A stretch of DNA of 64,000 nt from Caldilineaceae bacterium bin5 (GTDB lineage: Bacteria > Chloroflexota > Anaerolineae > Caldilineales > Caldilineaceae): positions 186,001 through 250,000 of the forward strand of contig MPML01000003.1 of NCBI GenBank assembly GCA_002238445.1, written 5' to 3'. Below, one piece after another: positions 8,130-17,926 of the stretch. The position numbers were made by a program, and so were the translations under genes. The notes below the pieces were generated by a model. It saw nothing but the letters and a program-made list of their open reading frames with translations. It was not told where the DNA came from and did not search any database. Each line of letters starts with the position of its first letter. Position 1 is the stretch's first letter.

Positions 8130-10121
8130 ATGAATCCACGACTGCGTATCATAGTATCTGCGGTCCTCTTCATCCTGATCATCCCCATGATCGCGGCTTG
8201 CGGCGGTGCAGCGCCCCAAGCCGAGGAAGCGGCAGCCGAGCCTGAACAGGCGGCTGAAACTGAGAGTATGGCGCCGGAGTCAGATTCGGCCTACAACGAG
8301 TCCCCCATGCTGGCCGAAATGGTCGCCAACGGCGAGTTGCCGCCAGTCGATGAGCGGCTCCCGGCAGAACCGCAGGTTATTGAACCGGAGGACCGGATTG
8401 GCACATACGGGGGCACCCTCCGCTTCGGAGAGGTCAACCCGATCAACCTCTGGAGCTTCGCTACCCTGCGTATGAACGGGCTATTCCGCTATGACTTCAG
8501 CAACACCCAGATCTTCATGGATATCGCCAAAAGCTTCAGCTTCTCCGACGACTACACAACCCTGACCATCGAACTCCGTGAGGGCCATAAGTGGTCGGAT
8601 GGCGAGCCGTTCACGACCGACGACATCATGTTTGCCTGGGAAGATGTCGCGCTCAACGAAGATCTCTCCCCTGCCGGGCCGAGGTCGATCTGGCGCGCCG
8701 GAGGTGAGCCTGCCGTCTTCACCAAGATCAGTGACACCGTGGTTGAAATCAGCTTCAGTGTGCCGTACCCGGTCATCATGAACTACCTGGGTCGCACGGG
8801 CGTGGCCACCGACAACAACGTCATCATGCCCAAGCACTGGCTGAAGCAATGGCACATCGACTACAACCCCGATGCGCAAGCACTGGCCGAGGAGGAGGGA
8901 TTTGAGACGTGGATGCAAGCCTTCAACTTCCACAACAGACCTCCCAACAACTTCCGGATCGACGGTCCTACCCTCTGGGCCTGGAAGAACGAAACGCTCA
9001 CCAGCGACCGCGCCATCGTCGTGCGCAATCCCTACTTCCACCAGGTGGACTCCGCCGGCAACCAGTTACCCTACATTGATCGCATCGAAGCCGTGATCAC
9101 GGGCGACAAGGAAGTGCAGACACTCAAGGCAAGCGCCGGCGAGTTCGACTTCGAGACCTACTACATCGACATGAAGGATATGTCCGTCTTCCAACAAGGC
9201 GCCGAGCAAGGGAACTACCGCGTCGAATTCGCGCAGAACCTCTTCTCCGCCGAGTTGGGTCTGATGCCCAATCGCACCGTCAAAGACCCGGTACTGCGAG
9301 AGTTGTTCAACAACCGGGACTTCCGCATTGCCATGTCGATCAGTATCGACCGCGAGAGCATGAACGACACGCTCTTCTTCGGGCTGGGCAGACCTTTCCC
9401 GGCCACCGTCAATCCCGGTCTGAGCTTCTTCAAGGAGGAGTGGGCCACCACCCACGCCGAGTATGACCCGGAGCGGGCCAACGCGCTTCTCGACTCAGTC
9501 GGCCTGACCGAGCGCGACAGCGAGGGTTACCGGCTGCGGCCCGACGGCGAAGGCCGCCTGACCATGCTGATCCACGTCGGCGTATCCGAAGGTCCTAAGA
9601 TTGCCATGGCCGAACTGGTCCGGGACGACTGGGCTGAGGTCGGGCTTGAGGCAATTGTCGAGAATCTGGGTGAGCAGGGCGGTCTCTTCTCGCAACGACT
9701 GGCCACCAATGATCTGCAGATTCCGACCTGGCATCTCGACAGAAACGCCTTGTTCGGTCGCTCCCTTGGCAGCAATTACGCTGTAGACCAGACCTCCTTC
9801 TGGACCGGAACGTGGAAGGACTGGTTCCGGACCAATGGTGAGGAAGGTGAGGAACCACCGGAAGAGATCAAGCGGCAGCAAGAGATCTTTGAACAGTACA
9901 AACTGACGGCGGTCGGCACCGAGGACTTCGATAAGTATGGCGCCGAGTACTACGAGTACTTCACCAGCGAAATCCCGATGATCGGCACCATCGGCTTCAC
10001 GCCGCGACCGGTCATCATCAGCAATCGCCTCCACAACGTGCCCTTAGAGGGCGCCGCCTGGATCTCAGACAACAATTTCTACGCCCCGTTCGTGCCTTCA
10101 CAGTGGTTTATTGAAGAGTAA
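8130..10121 (+). CDS. ABC transporter substrate-binding lipoprotein (SBP family 5)
   Basis: Extracytoplasmic binding protein of the importer encoded at 13639-17828. The 663-residue product has a lipoprotein signal (IPMIAAC, Cys about 25), an acidic Ala/Glu-rich linker, and the family 5 fold used for peptides, nickel, opines and, in many thermophiles and Chloroflexota, oligosaccharides. Segments such as TLTIELREGHKWSDGEPF match the family. AAAGGAGAG precedes the ATG. A large hairpin follows the stop codon. Sugar-type oxidoreductases lie between it and its permeases, so a sugar or sugar-acid ligand is likely, but this is inferred. Confidence 0.92.
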   Translation: MNPRLRIIVSAVLFILIIPMIAACGGAAPQAEEAAAEPEQAAETESMAPESDSAYNESPMLAEMVANGELPPVDERLPAEPQVIEPEDRIGTYGGTLRFGEVNPINLWSFATLRMNGLFRYDFSNTQIFMDIAKSFSFSDDYTTLTIELREGHKWSDGEPFTTDDIMFAWEDVALNEDLSPAGPRSIWRAGGEPAVFTKISDTVVEISFSVPYPVIMNYLGRTGVATDNNVIMPKHWLKQWHIDYNPDAQALAEEEGFETWMQAFNFHNRPPNNFRIDGPTLWAWKNETLTSDRAIVVRNPYFHQVDSAGNQLPYIDRIEAVITGDKEVQTLKASAGEFDFETYYIDMKDMSVFQQGAEQGNYRVEFAQNLFSAELGLMPNRTVKDPVLRELFNNRDFRIAMSISIDRESMNDTLFFGLGRPFPATVNPGLSFFKEEWATTHAEYDPERANALLDSVGLTERDSEGYRLRPDGEGRLTMLIHVGVSEGPKIAMAELVRDDWAEVGLEAIVENLGEQGGLFSQRLATNDLQIPTWHLDRNALFGRSLGSNYAVDQTSFWTGTWKDWFRTNGEEGEEPPEEIKRQQEIFEQYKLTAVGTEDFDKYGAEYYEYFTSEIPMIGTIGFTPRPVIISNRLHNVPLEGAAWISDNNFYAPFVPSQWFIEE

Positions 10122-10152
10122 GGGGTAACGAAACGAACAGTGCAACTCTGCA

Positions 10153-10193
10153 GCAACACCCTGTCTTCGCCAGGCGCTGAGACAGGGTGTTGC
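10153..10193 (+). terminator. Strong hairpin after the binding-protein gene
   Basis: A 14-bp perfect stem, GCAACACCCTGTCT (10153-10166) and its complement (10180-10193), with a 13-nt loop. No T-run follows, so it may be a partial or factor-dependent terminator or an mRNA-stabilising hairpin that keeps binding protein in excess over the downstream genes. Confidence 0.6.
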
Positions 10194-10530
10194 AACTGTT
10201 CGCCTGACCAACCGCGGAATCGCGCCAATAACGGGGTGGGAAACGGCCCTTTTCAAATCTGCCACTCTCCGTTAATATTCGATTCCAATCAGGAAAACGA
10301 TCAGAGAGCTGCCGCGAACTGATCCGTCTGCGAGTGTGAGGGCCCGCCGCGCAGATGGAGGGAGAATGGGTACCTGCTCCGGATCTATGCGCGTTGTTGC
10401 CTCTCCCAGCTGACAGCCGTGCGCGACAGCGCTCCAAATTAGTCAGCCTATTACTTTGTTTCACCTCCATCAGAAGACAGAGAAAGGAGAGGCCGGGAAC
10501 GCCTTCGGATTTTCCCGCGTCGATTTCATA
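10194..10530. other. Intergenic region upstream of the first Gfo/Idh gene
   Basis: Non-coding apart from possible alternative starts of the next gene: a TTG at 10456 opens the same frame, and AAAGGAGAGG lies near 10485-10495, 35 bp before the chosen ATG. I find no convincing promoter. Confidence 0.5.
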
Positions 10531-11613
10531 ATGGCTCAACCATACAAGAAGGTGACAAAGCCGGTACGTCTGGGTCTGATCGGTTGCGGCGGTATTGTGC
10601 GCATCAACCACATCTCCGTATATCTTGCCCTGCCGCAATCTGTGAACGTGGTCGCGGTGGCCGATCCGGTGCCCGATAATCTCGAGTATGCCGGCAACAC
10701 GCTTGAGGTGCCGCCGGCGCAGAGATATGCCGACTATCGCGACATGCTGGCCAACGCCGAGATCGACGCCGTTTCGATCGCCACACCACACGCCCTCCAC
10801 GCCGAACACGCCATTCACGCAGCCGAGGCCGGCGTAGCCGTCATCTCCGAAAAACCGATGGCCACCTCGTTGGAGGAGGCCGATGCGATCCTGGAGGCAG
10901 TCAACCGCAACGGCGTACCCTATGCCATCATGCACAACCTGCTCTTTTCCTTGCCCATGCAGGAAGCGCTGAGCCAGCTGCGAACCGGAAAGGTGGGGAA
11001 GCCGATTCTGGGTCGCGGTCAATGCATGGGCATGAAACCGCCCGATTTTGGCGGCGATCATGCCAATCCTGCAATGGCCTGGCGCGCGCAACGGGCGGTC
11101 GGCGGCGGCTGCATCATCGATACCGCCTACCACGAGATCTACTCTGTCGAGGCGCTGATGGGTTCGCCGGTAAAATATGTTGAAGCCAGAGTGAAAACGA
11201 TGCACTTTGATATCGATGTCGACGACCTCGCCATCCTGCTCTTCGAACATGAGGACGGGGCCGTCTCCACGGTGTCGGCATCATGGTGCTCGCCCGCGAT
11301 AACACCTGAACGGGGACGCTGGTGCGAAGTACACACGAGCGACGGCTCGATTCGCGTCTATCATCGCGACGAAGAGCCGTTCTGGCACTACAACGGCGAG
11401 GATGGCGGCTGGAGCTCTCTGGATATTCCCGAACCGGAAGTCAAAGAGAACCCGGGCGTTGGCGGCCACTTTGGATGCTACGCCGCAACATTCGAGGCGC
11501 TCGCCAGCGGATCGGAAATGCCCGTGACCGGCGAACAGGCGCGGCACAATCTGGCCATTATCGAAGCCGCGCGGCAGGCAACCAGCGAACGACGCGCGAT
11601 AGGAGTTGAGTGA
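10531..11613 (+). CDS. Gfo/Idh/MocA family NAD(P)-dependent oxidoreductase
   Basis: Oxidises or reduces a sugar, inositol or sugar-acid hydroxyl with NAD(P). The N-terminal Rossmann fold shows LGLIGCGGIVRINH, and SEKPMATSLEEAD is the family EKP motif carrying the catalytic lysine. The C-terminal alpha/beta domain includes GGGCIIDTAYHEIY. The 360-residue length is usual. I chose the ATG at 10531 because similarity starts at about residue 10 from there. It overlaps the amidohydrolase gene by 4 bp if that starts at GTG 11610, so the two are translationally coupled. Substrate unknown. Confidence 0.9.
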   Translation: MAQPYKKVTKPVRLGLIGCGGIVRINHISVYLALPQSVNVVAVADPVPDNLEYAGNTLEVPPAQRYADYRDMLANAEIDAVSIATPHALHAEHAIHAAEAGVAVISEKPMATSLEEADAILEAVNRNGVPYAIMHNLLFSLPMQEALSQLRTGKVGKPILGRGQCMGMKPPDFGGDHANPAMAWRAQRAVGGGCIIDTAYHEIYSVEALMGSPVKYVEARVKTMHFDIDVDDLAILLFEHEDGAVSTVSASWCSPAITPERGRWCEVHTSDGSIRVYHRDEEPFWHYNGEDGGWSSLDIPEPEVKENPGVGGHFGCYAATFEALASGSEMPVTGEQARHNLAIIEAARQATSERRAIGVE

Positions 11614-12458
11614 ACATGCGACTCTATGTAGATGTACACTGTCATATCGGGACGACCATCACCTACGATCCTGCTGTCGGGCAGACCACCGGTCGCTGTC
11701 TGGCCCGCATGGCAGACACCGGTGTTGTCGCCGCCGTCGTCGGGCCGACCGCGGTCGGTTCGTCGCAGGTCAGAGGTGTGCTGGACACGAAAGACCAGAA
11801 CGGGATCATCGTAAGGGCCTGCCGCCAGTTTCCCGATCGATTTCCCATCGGCCTGGCCCTGATTGAGCTGCGCCACGGCCAGGTTGGGGTAGATGCCCTG
11901 GAAGAGACGCTGGTTGAAGGTGGTCTCAAGGGCATTATGTGGCATCCATCCGGCATGACCTTCGAAAGACAGCTCTATCCTTTTCTCGAAGTTGCATCAC
12001 TCGGGGGCGGGATCTGCCTTCTCCATGAAAGTGCGGCTCGGACCGCTGCCTATGCACAGCGATTTCCCAACCTGATCTTCATCGTCCATGCCGGGGTCGG
12101 AGAGGAATTTGAGCTGTGTAAGCCGTTGGATAACGTCTGGTTTGAAATTGTACAAAGACCCATAGGCTCCAAATCTGACTGGGACCTGCCGCAACTGATC
12201 AACGAGCTCGGCAGCGAGCGGATTCTCTTTGGCAGCGACCTGCCCTACTACGATTATCGTATCCTGCAGGCACAGCTGGAATCCGCAGATATTGACGAGA
12301 CAACGCGCGATCGTATCGCTTTCCATAACGCCGTAACTCTCATCCAGAGTGTGCGCCCCGACTGGGAACCGCCCCAGGAAACGGCCGCCTCGCCGCAGAA
12401 CTATTCGTACGAAGAACTGTGGGCTCCCAAAGAGGCCGGCAGCGAAAGGTTGTTATAG
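11610..12458 (+). CDS. Amidohydrolase family protein (amidohydrolase_2 type)
   Basis: A metal-dependent TIM-barrel hydrolase or decarboxylase of the amidohydrolase-2 group. The HxH motif is VDVHCHIGT near the N-terminus, a central FIVHAG supplies another metal ligand, and GSDLPY carries the distal Asp. It may start at GTG 11610 (GTGA overlap with the previous gene) or ATG 11616; AGGAG lies at 11601. Proteins of this type often work with Gfo/Idh oxidoreductases on lactones or sugar acids (lactonase-like), which would fit a sugar uptake and oxidation operon. That link is inference. Confidence 0.85.
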   Translation: MNMRLYVDVHCHIGTTITYDPAVGQTTGRCLARMADTGVVAAVVGPTAVGSSQVRGVLDTKDQNGIIVRACRQFPDRFPIGLALIELRHGQVGVDALEETLVEGGLKGIMWHPSGMTFERQLYPFLEVASLGGGICLLHESAARTAAYAQRFPNLIFIVHAGVGEEFELCKPLDNVWFEIVQRPIGSKSDWDLPQLINELGSERILFGSDLPYYDYRILQAQLESADIDETTRDRIAFHNAVTLIQSVRPDWEPPQETAASPQNYSYEELWAPKEAGSERLL

Positions 12459-12628
12459 ATGCTGGGCCAGGGGCTGCAGAACGGCCCCGCCACAGTTTCG
12501 GCCCAGTTTCGACACTGTTCTCCAGCTTCATCGAGTGAACTCAGATTGAATGACGAATTTGCCATTTGGCAAACACTTCGTCGCAAACGGCCAGGAAAAG
12601 CGCTCCACAAATTAGAGAGGAAGCCGCG

Positions 12629-13642
12629 ATGAAATTCGCCCTACTCGGTCACTCAGGACACCTGGACTACTACGAGCAGATGTTGCAGGATCTGCCCGAT
12701 GTTGACGTGGTCGCCGTCGCGCTGGCGATGCCGGGCGAATCGCTGGACTCTTTCGCCAACGCCCCTGGCGTGACGTCAGAGACCAACAGATATACCGAGT
12801 ATGAGAAGATGCTGGATGAGGAATCTCCGGATCTGGTGCAGATCTGCGTTCCCCCCCAGCAGGTTCCGGAATTCACCGAGCTATGCCTGAAACGCGGCAT
12901 CGCCGTCATGACCGAGAAACCGCTGGCCATGGATCTGGCGACCCTTTCCCATCTGTATACTGTGGCCAAGGAGGCCGGAACCCCGCTGGCCGCGCTACAC
13001 GGCTATCGCAGAATGAAATGGTTTGAGGCCGTTCGCGATGCGGTGCACGCCGGTCTGATCGGCGAGCCTCTGGGCAGCTACAGCCAGATCTCCTACCGTT
13101 GGGGGGCCAGGCGGGCCGATCATTTTCGCCAGCGTGAGACCTTCCCCGGCATTGTCCCTTTTGTGGGCGTTCATGTCATCGACTGGCTCGTCTGGTCGCT
13201 CGGCGACGTATTCACAGAAGTCACCGGTTGGGAAACCGCAGCCGCCCATCCGGACTATCCGGGCTGTGCCAGCCAGGCCGGTTTTCTGCTGCGAATGCGC
13301 AATGGCGGGGTCGCGACTGTTATCCTGGACTTTCTGCGACCTTCGAATGCGCCCAGCCACGGCGATGAGCGCATAATGATTTCGGGTACAGCGGGCGTCG
13401 TGGAAAGCATAGCCAATGAAGAGACCGCCAAGCTGATCAGCGAACAGGCAGGGATATGCAATCTCGAGATTCCCAATACACCGAACTGGTACACGGCCTT
13501 CGTCAGTTCGGTTCAGGACGGATCTTTCTCCGGCGTTGAGGAGCTCTTTCGAATGACAGAGATCGCCCTCAAAGCCCAGCAGTCGATAGATGAAGGCGAG
13601 AAAATCTCCCTGTTGCAGTCTCCTTACGAGGGCAAGAAATGA
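12629..13642 (+). CDS. Gfo/Idh/MocA family oxidoreductase (second copy)
   Basis: 337 residues with a divergent nucleotide-binding start (MKFALLGHSGHLDYY), the conserved MTEKPLAMDLATL with the EKP lysine, and a C-terminal domain with VGVHVIDWLVW. The ATG at 12629 is preceded by AGAGAGGAAG. It is clearly diverged from the gene at 10531, so it is not a recent duplicate. Its stop codon overlaps the next start (ATGA at 13639-13642), so it belongs to the same operon as the permeases. It may act on the imported substrate after the first enzyme. Confidence 0.9.
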   Translation: MKFALLGHSGHLDYYEQMLQDLPDVDVVAVALAMPGESLDSFANAPGVTSETNRYTEYEKMLDEESPDLVQICVPPQQVPEFTELCLKRGIAVMTEKPLAMDLATLSHLYTVAKEAGTPLAALHGYRRMKWFEAVRDAVHAGLIGEPLGSYSQISYRWGARRADHFRQRETFPGIVPFVGVHVIDWLVWSLGDVFTEVTGWETAAAHPDYPGCASQAGFLLRMRNGGVATVILDFLRPSNAPSHGDERIMISGTAGVVESIANEETAKLISEQAGICNLEIPNTPNWYTAFVSSVQDGSFSGVEELFRMTEIALKAQQSIDEGEKISLLQSPYEGKK

Positions 13643-14631
13643 TCGGTTATATCGCCCAAAGACTAATCTACGCGATTGTTACCTTCTTTTTCCTGAGCAT
13701 AGTTGTATTCATCATCATTCAACTGCCCCCAGGCGATTTCCTGACAAGCTATGTCGCGCGCCTGGAACAGGAGGGAGATATCATCGATGAGGCTGAAATC
13801 GAAGCCCTCAAACGGGAATATGGCCTTGATGCCACCCCGCTGGAGAAGTACTTCCGCTGGTTTGGGCGATTTCTGCAGGGCGAAATGGGCCGCTCCTTCG
13901 AATGGAATCAGCCTGTGGAAAGGCTGCTGAAAGAACGTCTGCCTTACACGATACTGCTCTCGCTGATCACCCTGTTCTTCACCTATGTGGTTGCCGTGCC
14001 TATCGGAATCTACGTCGCCACCCGCCAGTACGGTTTCAGCGACTATCTGTTTTCAGTGCTCGGTTTTGCCGGGCTGGCGACGCCCAACTTCATGCTCGCG
14101 CTCATCCTCATGTTCCTGTTCTTCAAGTACTTCGGCATTAGCGTCGGCGGCCTGTTTTCTTCGGAGTATGCCCTGGCCCCGTGGAGCCTGGGCAAGATTT
14201 GGGATCTCTTCACCCACCTCTGGGTGCCTATCATCGTCATCGGCACTGCCGGCACTGCCGGAATCATCCGCGTCATGCGAGGCACCCTGCTGGATGAACT
14301 CAGCAAACAGTATGTCATCACCGCCCGCGCCAAGGGCGTTGCCGAAGGGAAGCTGCTGTTCAGATATCCGGTGCGCATGGCGATCAATCCGATCGTCAGT
14401 ACCGTCGGCTGGCAACTGCCGCGCATCGTTTCCGGCGAAACGATCGTCGCCATCGTTCTGAGCCTGCCGACCACGGGTCCTCTTCTCTTCAAGGCACTTA
14501 TCAGCCAGGACATGTTTTTGGCAGGAAGCATTGTGATGTTTCTGGGGATTCTGACGCTGATCGGCACGTTTTTGTCCGATATTCTCCTGATCGTTGTTGA
14601 TCCACGCATCCGTTTTGAAGGGAAGGCCTGA
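13639..14631 (+). CDS. ABC transporter permease (DppB/OppB type)
   Basis: First membrane subunit of importer 1, 330 residues. It has an N-terminal transmembrane helix (VTFFFLSIVVFIII) followed by five more helices. The cytoplasmic EAA loop reads TARAKGVAEGKLLFRYPVRM, which docks onto the ATPases. The first extracellular loop contains the family FGRFLQGEMGRSFEW. Its start overlaps the stop of the oxidoreductase gene by 4 bp. Confidence 0.95.
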   Translation: MIGYIAQRLIYAIVTFFFLSIVVFIIIQLPPGDFLTSYVARLEQEGDIIDEAEIEALKREYGLDATPLEKYFRWFGRFLQGEMGRSFEWNQPVERLLKERLPYTILLSLITLFFTYVVAVPIGIYVATRQYGFSDYLFSVLGFAGLATPNFMLALILMFLFFKYFGISVGGLFSSEYALAPWSLGKIWDLFTHLWVPIIVIGTAGTAGIIRVMRGTLLDELSKQYVITARAKGVAEGKLLFRYPVRMAINPIVSTVGWQLPRIVSGETIVAIVLSLPTTGPLLFKALISQDMFLAGSIVMFLGILTLIGTFLSDILLIVVDPRIRFEGKA

Positions 14632-14632
14632 G

Positions 14633-15781
14633 ATGACAACGGACGCAACCGCCCGTTTATCGAGCAGCGCGGCGGCGCGTGCGGCCGAGACCACGGCCGA
14701 AGAGCGCTATTTCCTGGCCTCACAATGGCAGCTGATGTGGCGCAAATTCAAGCGGCACCGGCTGGCTGTCCTCTCTACGACCCTGCTGGCCATCCTCTAT
14801 CTGTTCGCGATTACCTATGAATTCTGGGTCCCGTATGGCCGGCTGACGAAACATGAGGACTATCTGAGCGCCTCGCCCTCCAGTATTCACCTCTTCGACA
14901 GTGAAGGTCGATTCCGAGGCCCCTTCGTATATGGGTTGGACGGAGAGATCGATTTCGATACCTTCACCCGCGTGTATACGGAAGACCCTTCACGCGTTCA
15001 CCGCATTCGCTTTTTCCAGAAAGGAGAACCCTACCGGTTCTGGGGTCTCTTCCCAATGGAAACCCATTTCTTCCTGCCTGAGGAAGGCGGCGTGATCTTT
15101 CTGTTTGGCACCGATTCGCTGGGCCGCGATCTCTTTACAAGAACACTGGCCGGTGCACGGGTCAGTCTGTCCGTTGGTCTGGTTGGCGTACTGATCAGCT
15201 TTATCCTCGGCTGTCTCCTGGGCGGCATCTCCGGCTACTTCGGAGGGACGACCGACATGTTGATCCAGCGTGTGATCGAGTTCGTGATCATCATTCCCAC
15301 GATACCGCTGTGGATGGCGCTCAGTGCCGCTGTGCCCCCGGGCTGGTCGCCGGTCAAAATATATTTCTCGATCACCATCATTCTGTCCATAATCGGCTGG
15401 GCCGGGTTGGCGCGGGTTGTACGCGGCAAACTGCTTGAGCTGCGCGAATCCGACTTTGTGATCGCGGCCAAAGTCGCCGGTTCCACCGATATGCAGATTA
15501 TCGTTCAACATCTGCTGCCAGGGTTTATGAGCTATCTCATCGTCCATCTCACCTTGGCCGTCCCCAACATGATCCTGGGAGAAACCGCGCTCAGCTTCCT
15601 GGGGCTCGGCATTCGTGCGCCGGCGGTCAGTTGGGGCACGCTCTTGAAAGATGCGCAGAATGTCCGCAGCGTGGCAGTGCAGCCCTGGATGCTGATTCCC
15701 GGTCTGCTGGTCATCGTAACCGTCCTCCTATTCAACTTTATCGGCGATGGGCTGCGTGATGCAGCCGATCCCTACAAGTAG
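14633..15781 (+). CDS. ABC transporter permease (DppC/OppC type) with long extracytoplasmic insert
   Basis: Second membrane subunit of importer 1, 382 residues, about 80 longer than a usual DppC because of an insert of roughly 110 residues between helix 1 and the core (about residues 65-160). The conserved GTDSLGRDLFTR precedes the permease core, and the EAA loop is AAKVAGSTDMQIIVQHLLPG. The ATG at 14633 lies 1 bp after the previous stop codon. The insert is seen in related permeases of large-ligand family 5 systems. Confidence 0.93.
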   Translation: MTTDATARLSSSAAARAAETTAEERYFLASQWQLMWRKFKRHRLAVLSTTLLAILYLFAITYEFWVPYGRLTKHEDYLSASPSSIHLFDSEGRFRGPFVYGLDGEIDFDTFTRVYTEDPSRVHRIRFFQKGEPYRFWGLFPMETHFFLPEEGGVIFLFGTDSLGRDLFTRTLAGARVSLSVGLVGVLISFILGCLLGGISGYFGGTTDMLIQRVIEFVIIIPTIPLWMALSAAVPPGWSPVKIYFSITIILSIIGWAGLARVVRGKLLELRESDFVIAAKVAGSTDMQIIVQHLLPGFMSYLIVHLTLAVPNMILGETALSFLGLGIRAPAVSWGTLLKDAQNVRSVAVQPWMLIPGLLVIVTVLLFNFIGDGLRDAADPYK

Positions 15782-15786
15782 CGGCA

Positions 15787-16779
15787 ATGGAAAAGCAAGA
15801 GCCCGTCCTGGAAATCAGAGATCTGCATACCTTCTTCCCCCTGGAAGAGGGCATGTTGAAAGCGGTCAACGGTGTATCGCTCACGATTCACAAGAACCGC
15901 ACCCTCGGTGTCGTAGGTGAATCGGGCTGCGGCAAGAGCGTTACTGCGCAGTCAATCCTGCGCATAGTGCCTGACTTTGCACAGATGACGGGGGAGATAC
16001 TGCTGCACAAAAATGGAGAGGTCATCGATCTGGCTGCCCTTGCCCCCTCGGGACGCGAGATCCGCGACATTCGCGGCCGCGACGTCTCGATGATCTTTCA
16101 GGAGCCAATGACCGCCTTTTCGCCCGTGCATTCCGTTGGCGAGCAGATCATGGAAGCCATACTGGTCCATGACGACGTGCCCAAAGCCGAGGCGCGTGCC
16201 CACGCAATTGAGCTGTTGAAGCTGGTTGGCATTCCAATTCCTGAAGAACGTGTAGACGCCTATCCGCATCAGCTATCGGGCGGCATGCGTCAACGGGCCA
16301 TGATTGCCATGGCCTTGGTGCTCACGCCGATGCTCCTCATCGCCGATGAACCGACAACCGCGCTCGATGTCACCATTCAGGCCCAGATTCTACGTCTGAT
16401 GAAGACGCTTCAGGCCGAGATGGGCATGTCGATCATGTTCATCACCCATGATCTGGGCGTGATAGCCAATATGGCCGACGACGTCGCGGTGATGTACCTG
16501 GGCCGCGTGGTCGAATACGGCAGTGTCCGACAGATTTTCCGCACGCCCAAACATCCCTACACCCAAGCCCTGCTGCGTTCGATTCCCAGGACAGGACGCA
16601 GGGCCCGGGTCCGTCTGGAAGCGATCGAAGGCATTGTCCCCGTCCCCCTCGACCCGCCCGACATCTGCCCATTTGCCGACCGCTGTACGCAGTTCATTCC
16701 TGGCCGCTGCGATGAAAAAGTGCCCGATTTTCTGGATATTGCGTCGGGGCATTCGGTGCGCTGTATCCTCTATGAATAA
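15787..16779 (+). CDS. ABC transporter ATP-binding protein (DppD/OppD type)
   Basis: Nucleotide-binding subunit of importer 1, 330 residues. Walker A is GESGCGKS, the Q-loop is MIFQEPM, the signature LSGGMRQR, Walker B LLIADEPTTALD, and the switch His is in ITHDLG. The C-terminal oligopeptide-type extension has the cysteine-containing CPFADRC...GRC segment, which often binds an iron-sulfur cluster in this subfamily. Five bases separate it from the permease. Confidence 0.95.
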   Translation: MEKQEPVLEIRDLHTFFPLEEGMLKAVNGVSLTIHKNRTLGVVGESGCGKSVTAQSILRIVPDFAQMTGEILLHKNGEVIDLAALAPSGREIRDIRGRDVSMIFQEPMTAFSPVHSVGEQIMEAILVHDDVPKAEARAHAIELLKLVGIPIPEERVDAYPHQLSGGMRQRAMIAMALVLTPMLLIADEPTTALDVTIQAQILRLMKTLQAEMGMSIMFITHDLGVIANMADDVAVMYLGRVVEYGSVRQIFRTPKHPYTQALLRSIPRTGRRARVRLEAIEGIVPVPLDPPDICPFADRCTQFIPGRCDEKVPDFLDIASGHSVRCILYE

Positions 16780-16796
16780 CAACATGAATAACAGCT

Positions 16797-17828
16797 ATGG
16801 AAACGAGCAACCTACTCGAAGTACATAACCTCAAAAAGTATTTTCCCATCGAAAAGGGCCTGTTGCGCCGGGTGATTGGCCAGGTGCGCGCCGTCGACGA
16901 CGTGAGCCTGAGCATTCCCGCCGGCAAGACCCTGGGGCTGGTCGGTGAGTCAGGCTGTGGCAAGACCACCCTGGGCCGCTGCGTAGTTCGGGCGATTGAA
17001 CCGACAGAAGGACAGGTGCTGCTGCGTATCGATGGCCGCGAAGCCGACATCACCGGCCTCGACGCTAAGGAGTTGCGCGCCACCCGCCGCCATATGCAGA
17101 TGGTCTTTCAGGACCCGTATGCCAGCCTCGATCCGCGCAAAACCATTCTCGACATCGTCGGCGAGCCGCTGCGGGTGAACAAGCTGGCCAGGGGTGAGGA
17201 CTTGGAGCAGCGGGTGCGTCAACTGGTCGACCTGGTCGGCCTCGACGTCAAGTATCTCAAACGCTATCCGCACGCTTTCAGCGGCGGTCAGCGCCAGCGT
17301 ATCGGCATTGCCCGCGCCTTGAGCCTGAATCCCAGCCTGGTCGTCTGTGATGAACCTGTTTCAGCCCTGGACGTTTCGGTCCAGGCCCAGATTCTGAACC
17401 TGCTGCAGGATCTGCAGGCAGAATTCAGCCTCACCTATCTGTTCATCGCCCACGACCTCAGCGTCATCCAATATATCTCCGATCAGGTTGCCGTCATGTA
17501 TGTCGGCAAGATTGTGGAGCAGGCGGAGACGGAAGAGCTCTTTCTGAATCCCAAACATCCGTATACCGAAGCCCTTATATCCGCAATACCGAGTCCTGAT
17601 CCTGATTCCTTACTGGACGAAATCACGCTGGAGGGTGAAGTGCCCAGCCCGGCCAACCCGCCTTCCGGTTGCTACTTTCACCCCCGCTGCAAGTACGCCC
17701 AGCAGATCTGTCAGGAGGAAATACCTCCACTTCTGGAGAGCGGTCCAGGTCATCACGTAGCCTGTCATTTTGCCGAGGAGCTGACGCTTCAAGGAGTGGA
17801 AGATTTGGAAGAGGAGAGCCAGTGGTGA
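16797..17828 (+). CDS. ABC transporter ATP-binding protein (DppF/OppF type)
   Basis: Partner ATPase of importer 1, 343 residues. Walker A is GESGCGKTT, the signature FSGGQRQRIGIARAL, Walker B LVVCDEPVSALD, and the switch His is in IAHDLS. The C-terminal oligopeptide-type domain has FHPRCKYAQQIC. It completes the SBP-B-C-D-F set and is the last clear member of the operon. Confidence 0.95.
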   Translation: METSNLLEVHNLKKYFPIEKGLLRRVIGQVRAVDDVSLSIPAGKTLGLVGESGCGKTTLGRCVVRAIEPTEGQVLLRIDGREADITGLDAKELRATRRHMQMVFQDPYASLDPRKTILDIVGEPLRVNKLARGEDLEQRVRQLVDLVGLDVKYLKRYPHAFSGGQRQRIGIARALSLNPSLVVCDEPVSALDVSVQAQILNLLQDLQAEFSLTYLFIAHDLSVIQYISDQVAVMYVGKIVEQAETEELFLNPKHPYTEALISAIPSPDPDSLLDEITLEGEVPSPANPPSGCYFHPRCKYAQQICQEEIPPLLESGPGHHVACHFAEELTLQGVEDLEEESQW

Positions 17829-17926
17829 CTCCTGCTGTCGGTTCCTGCTTCTACGCAGGTAACGAGACGGGCGCCCAGGCAAAGGAAGAGTGGCTGTGGC
17901 GCTGATCCGGGTGGTGGAGTAAATGT

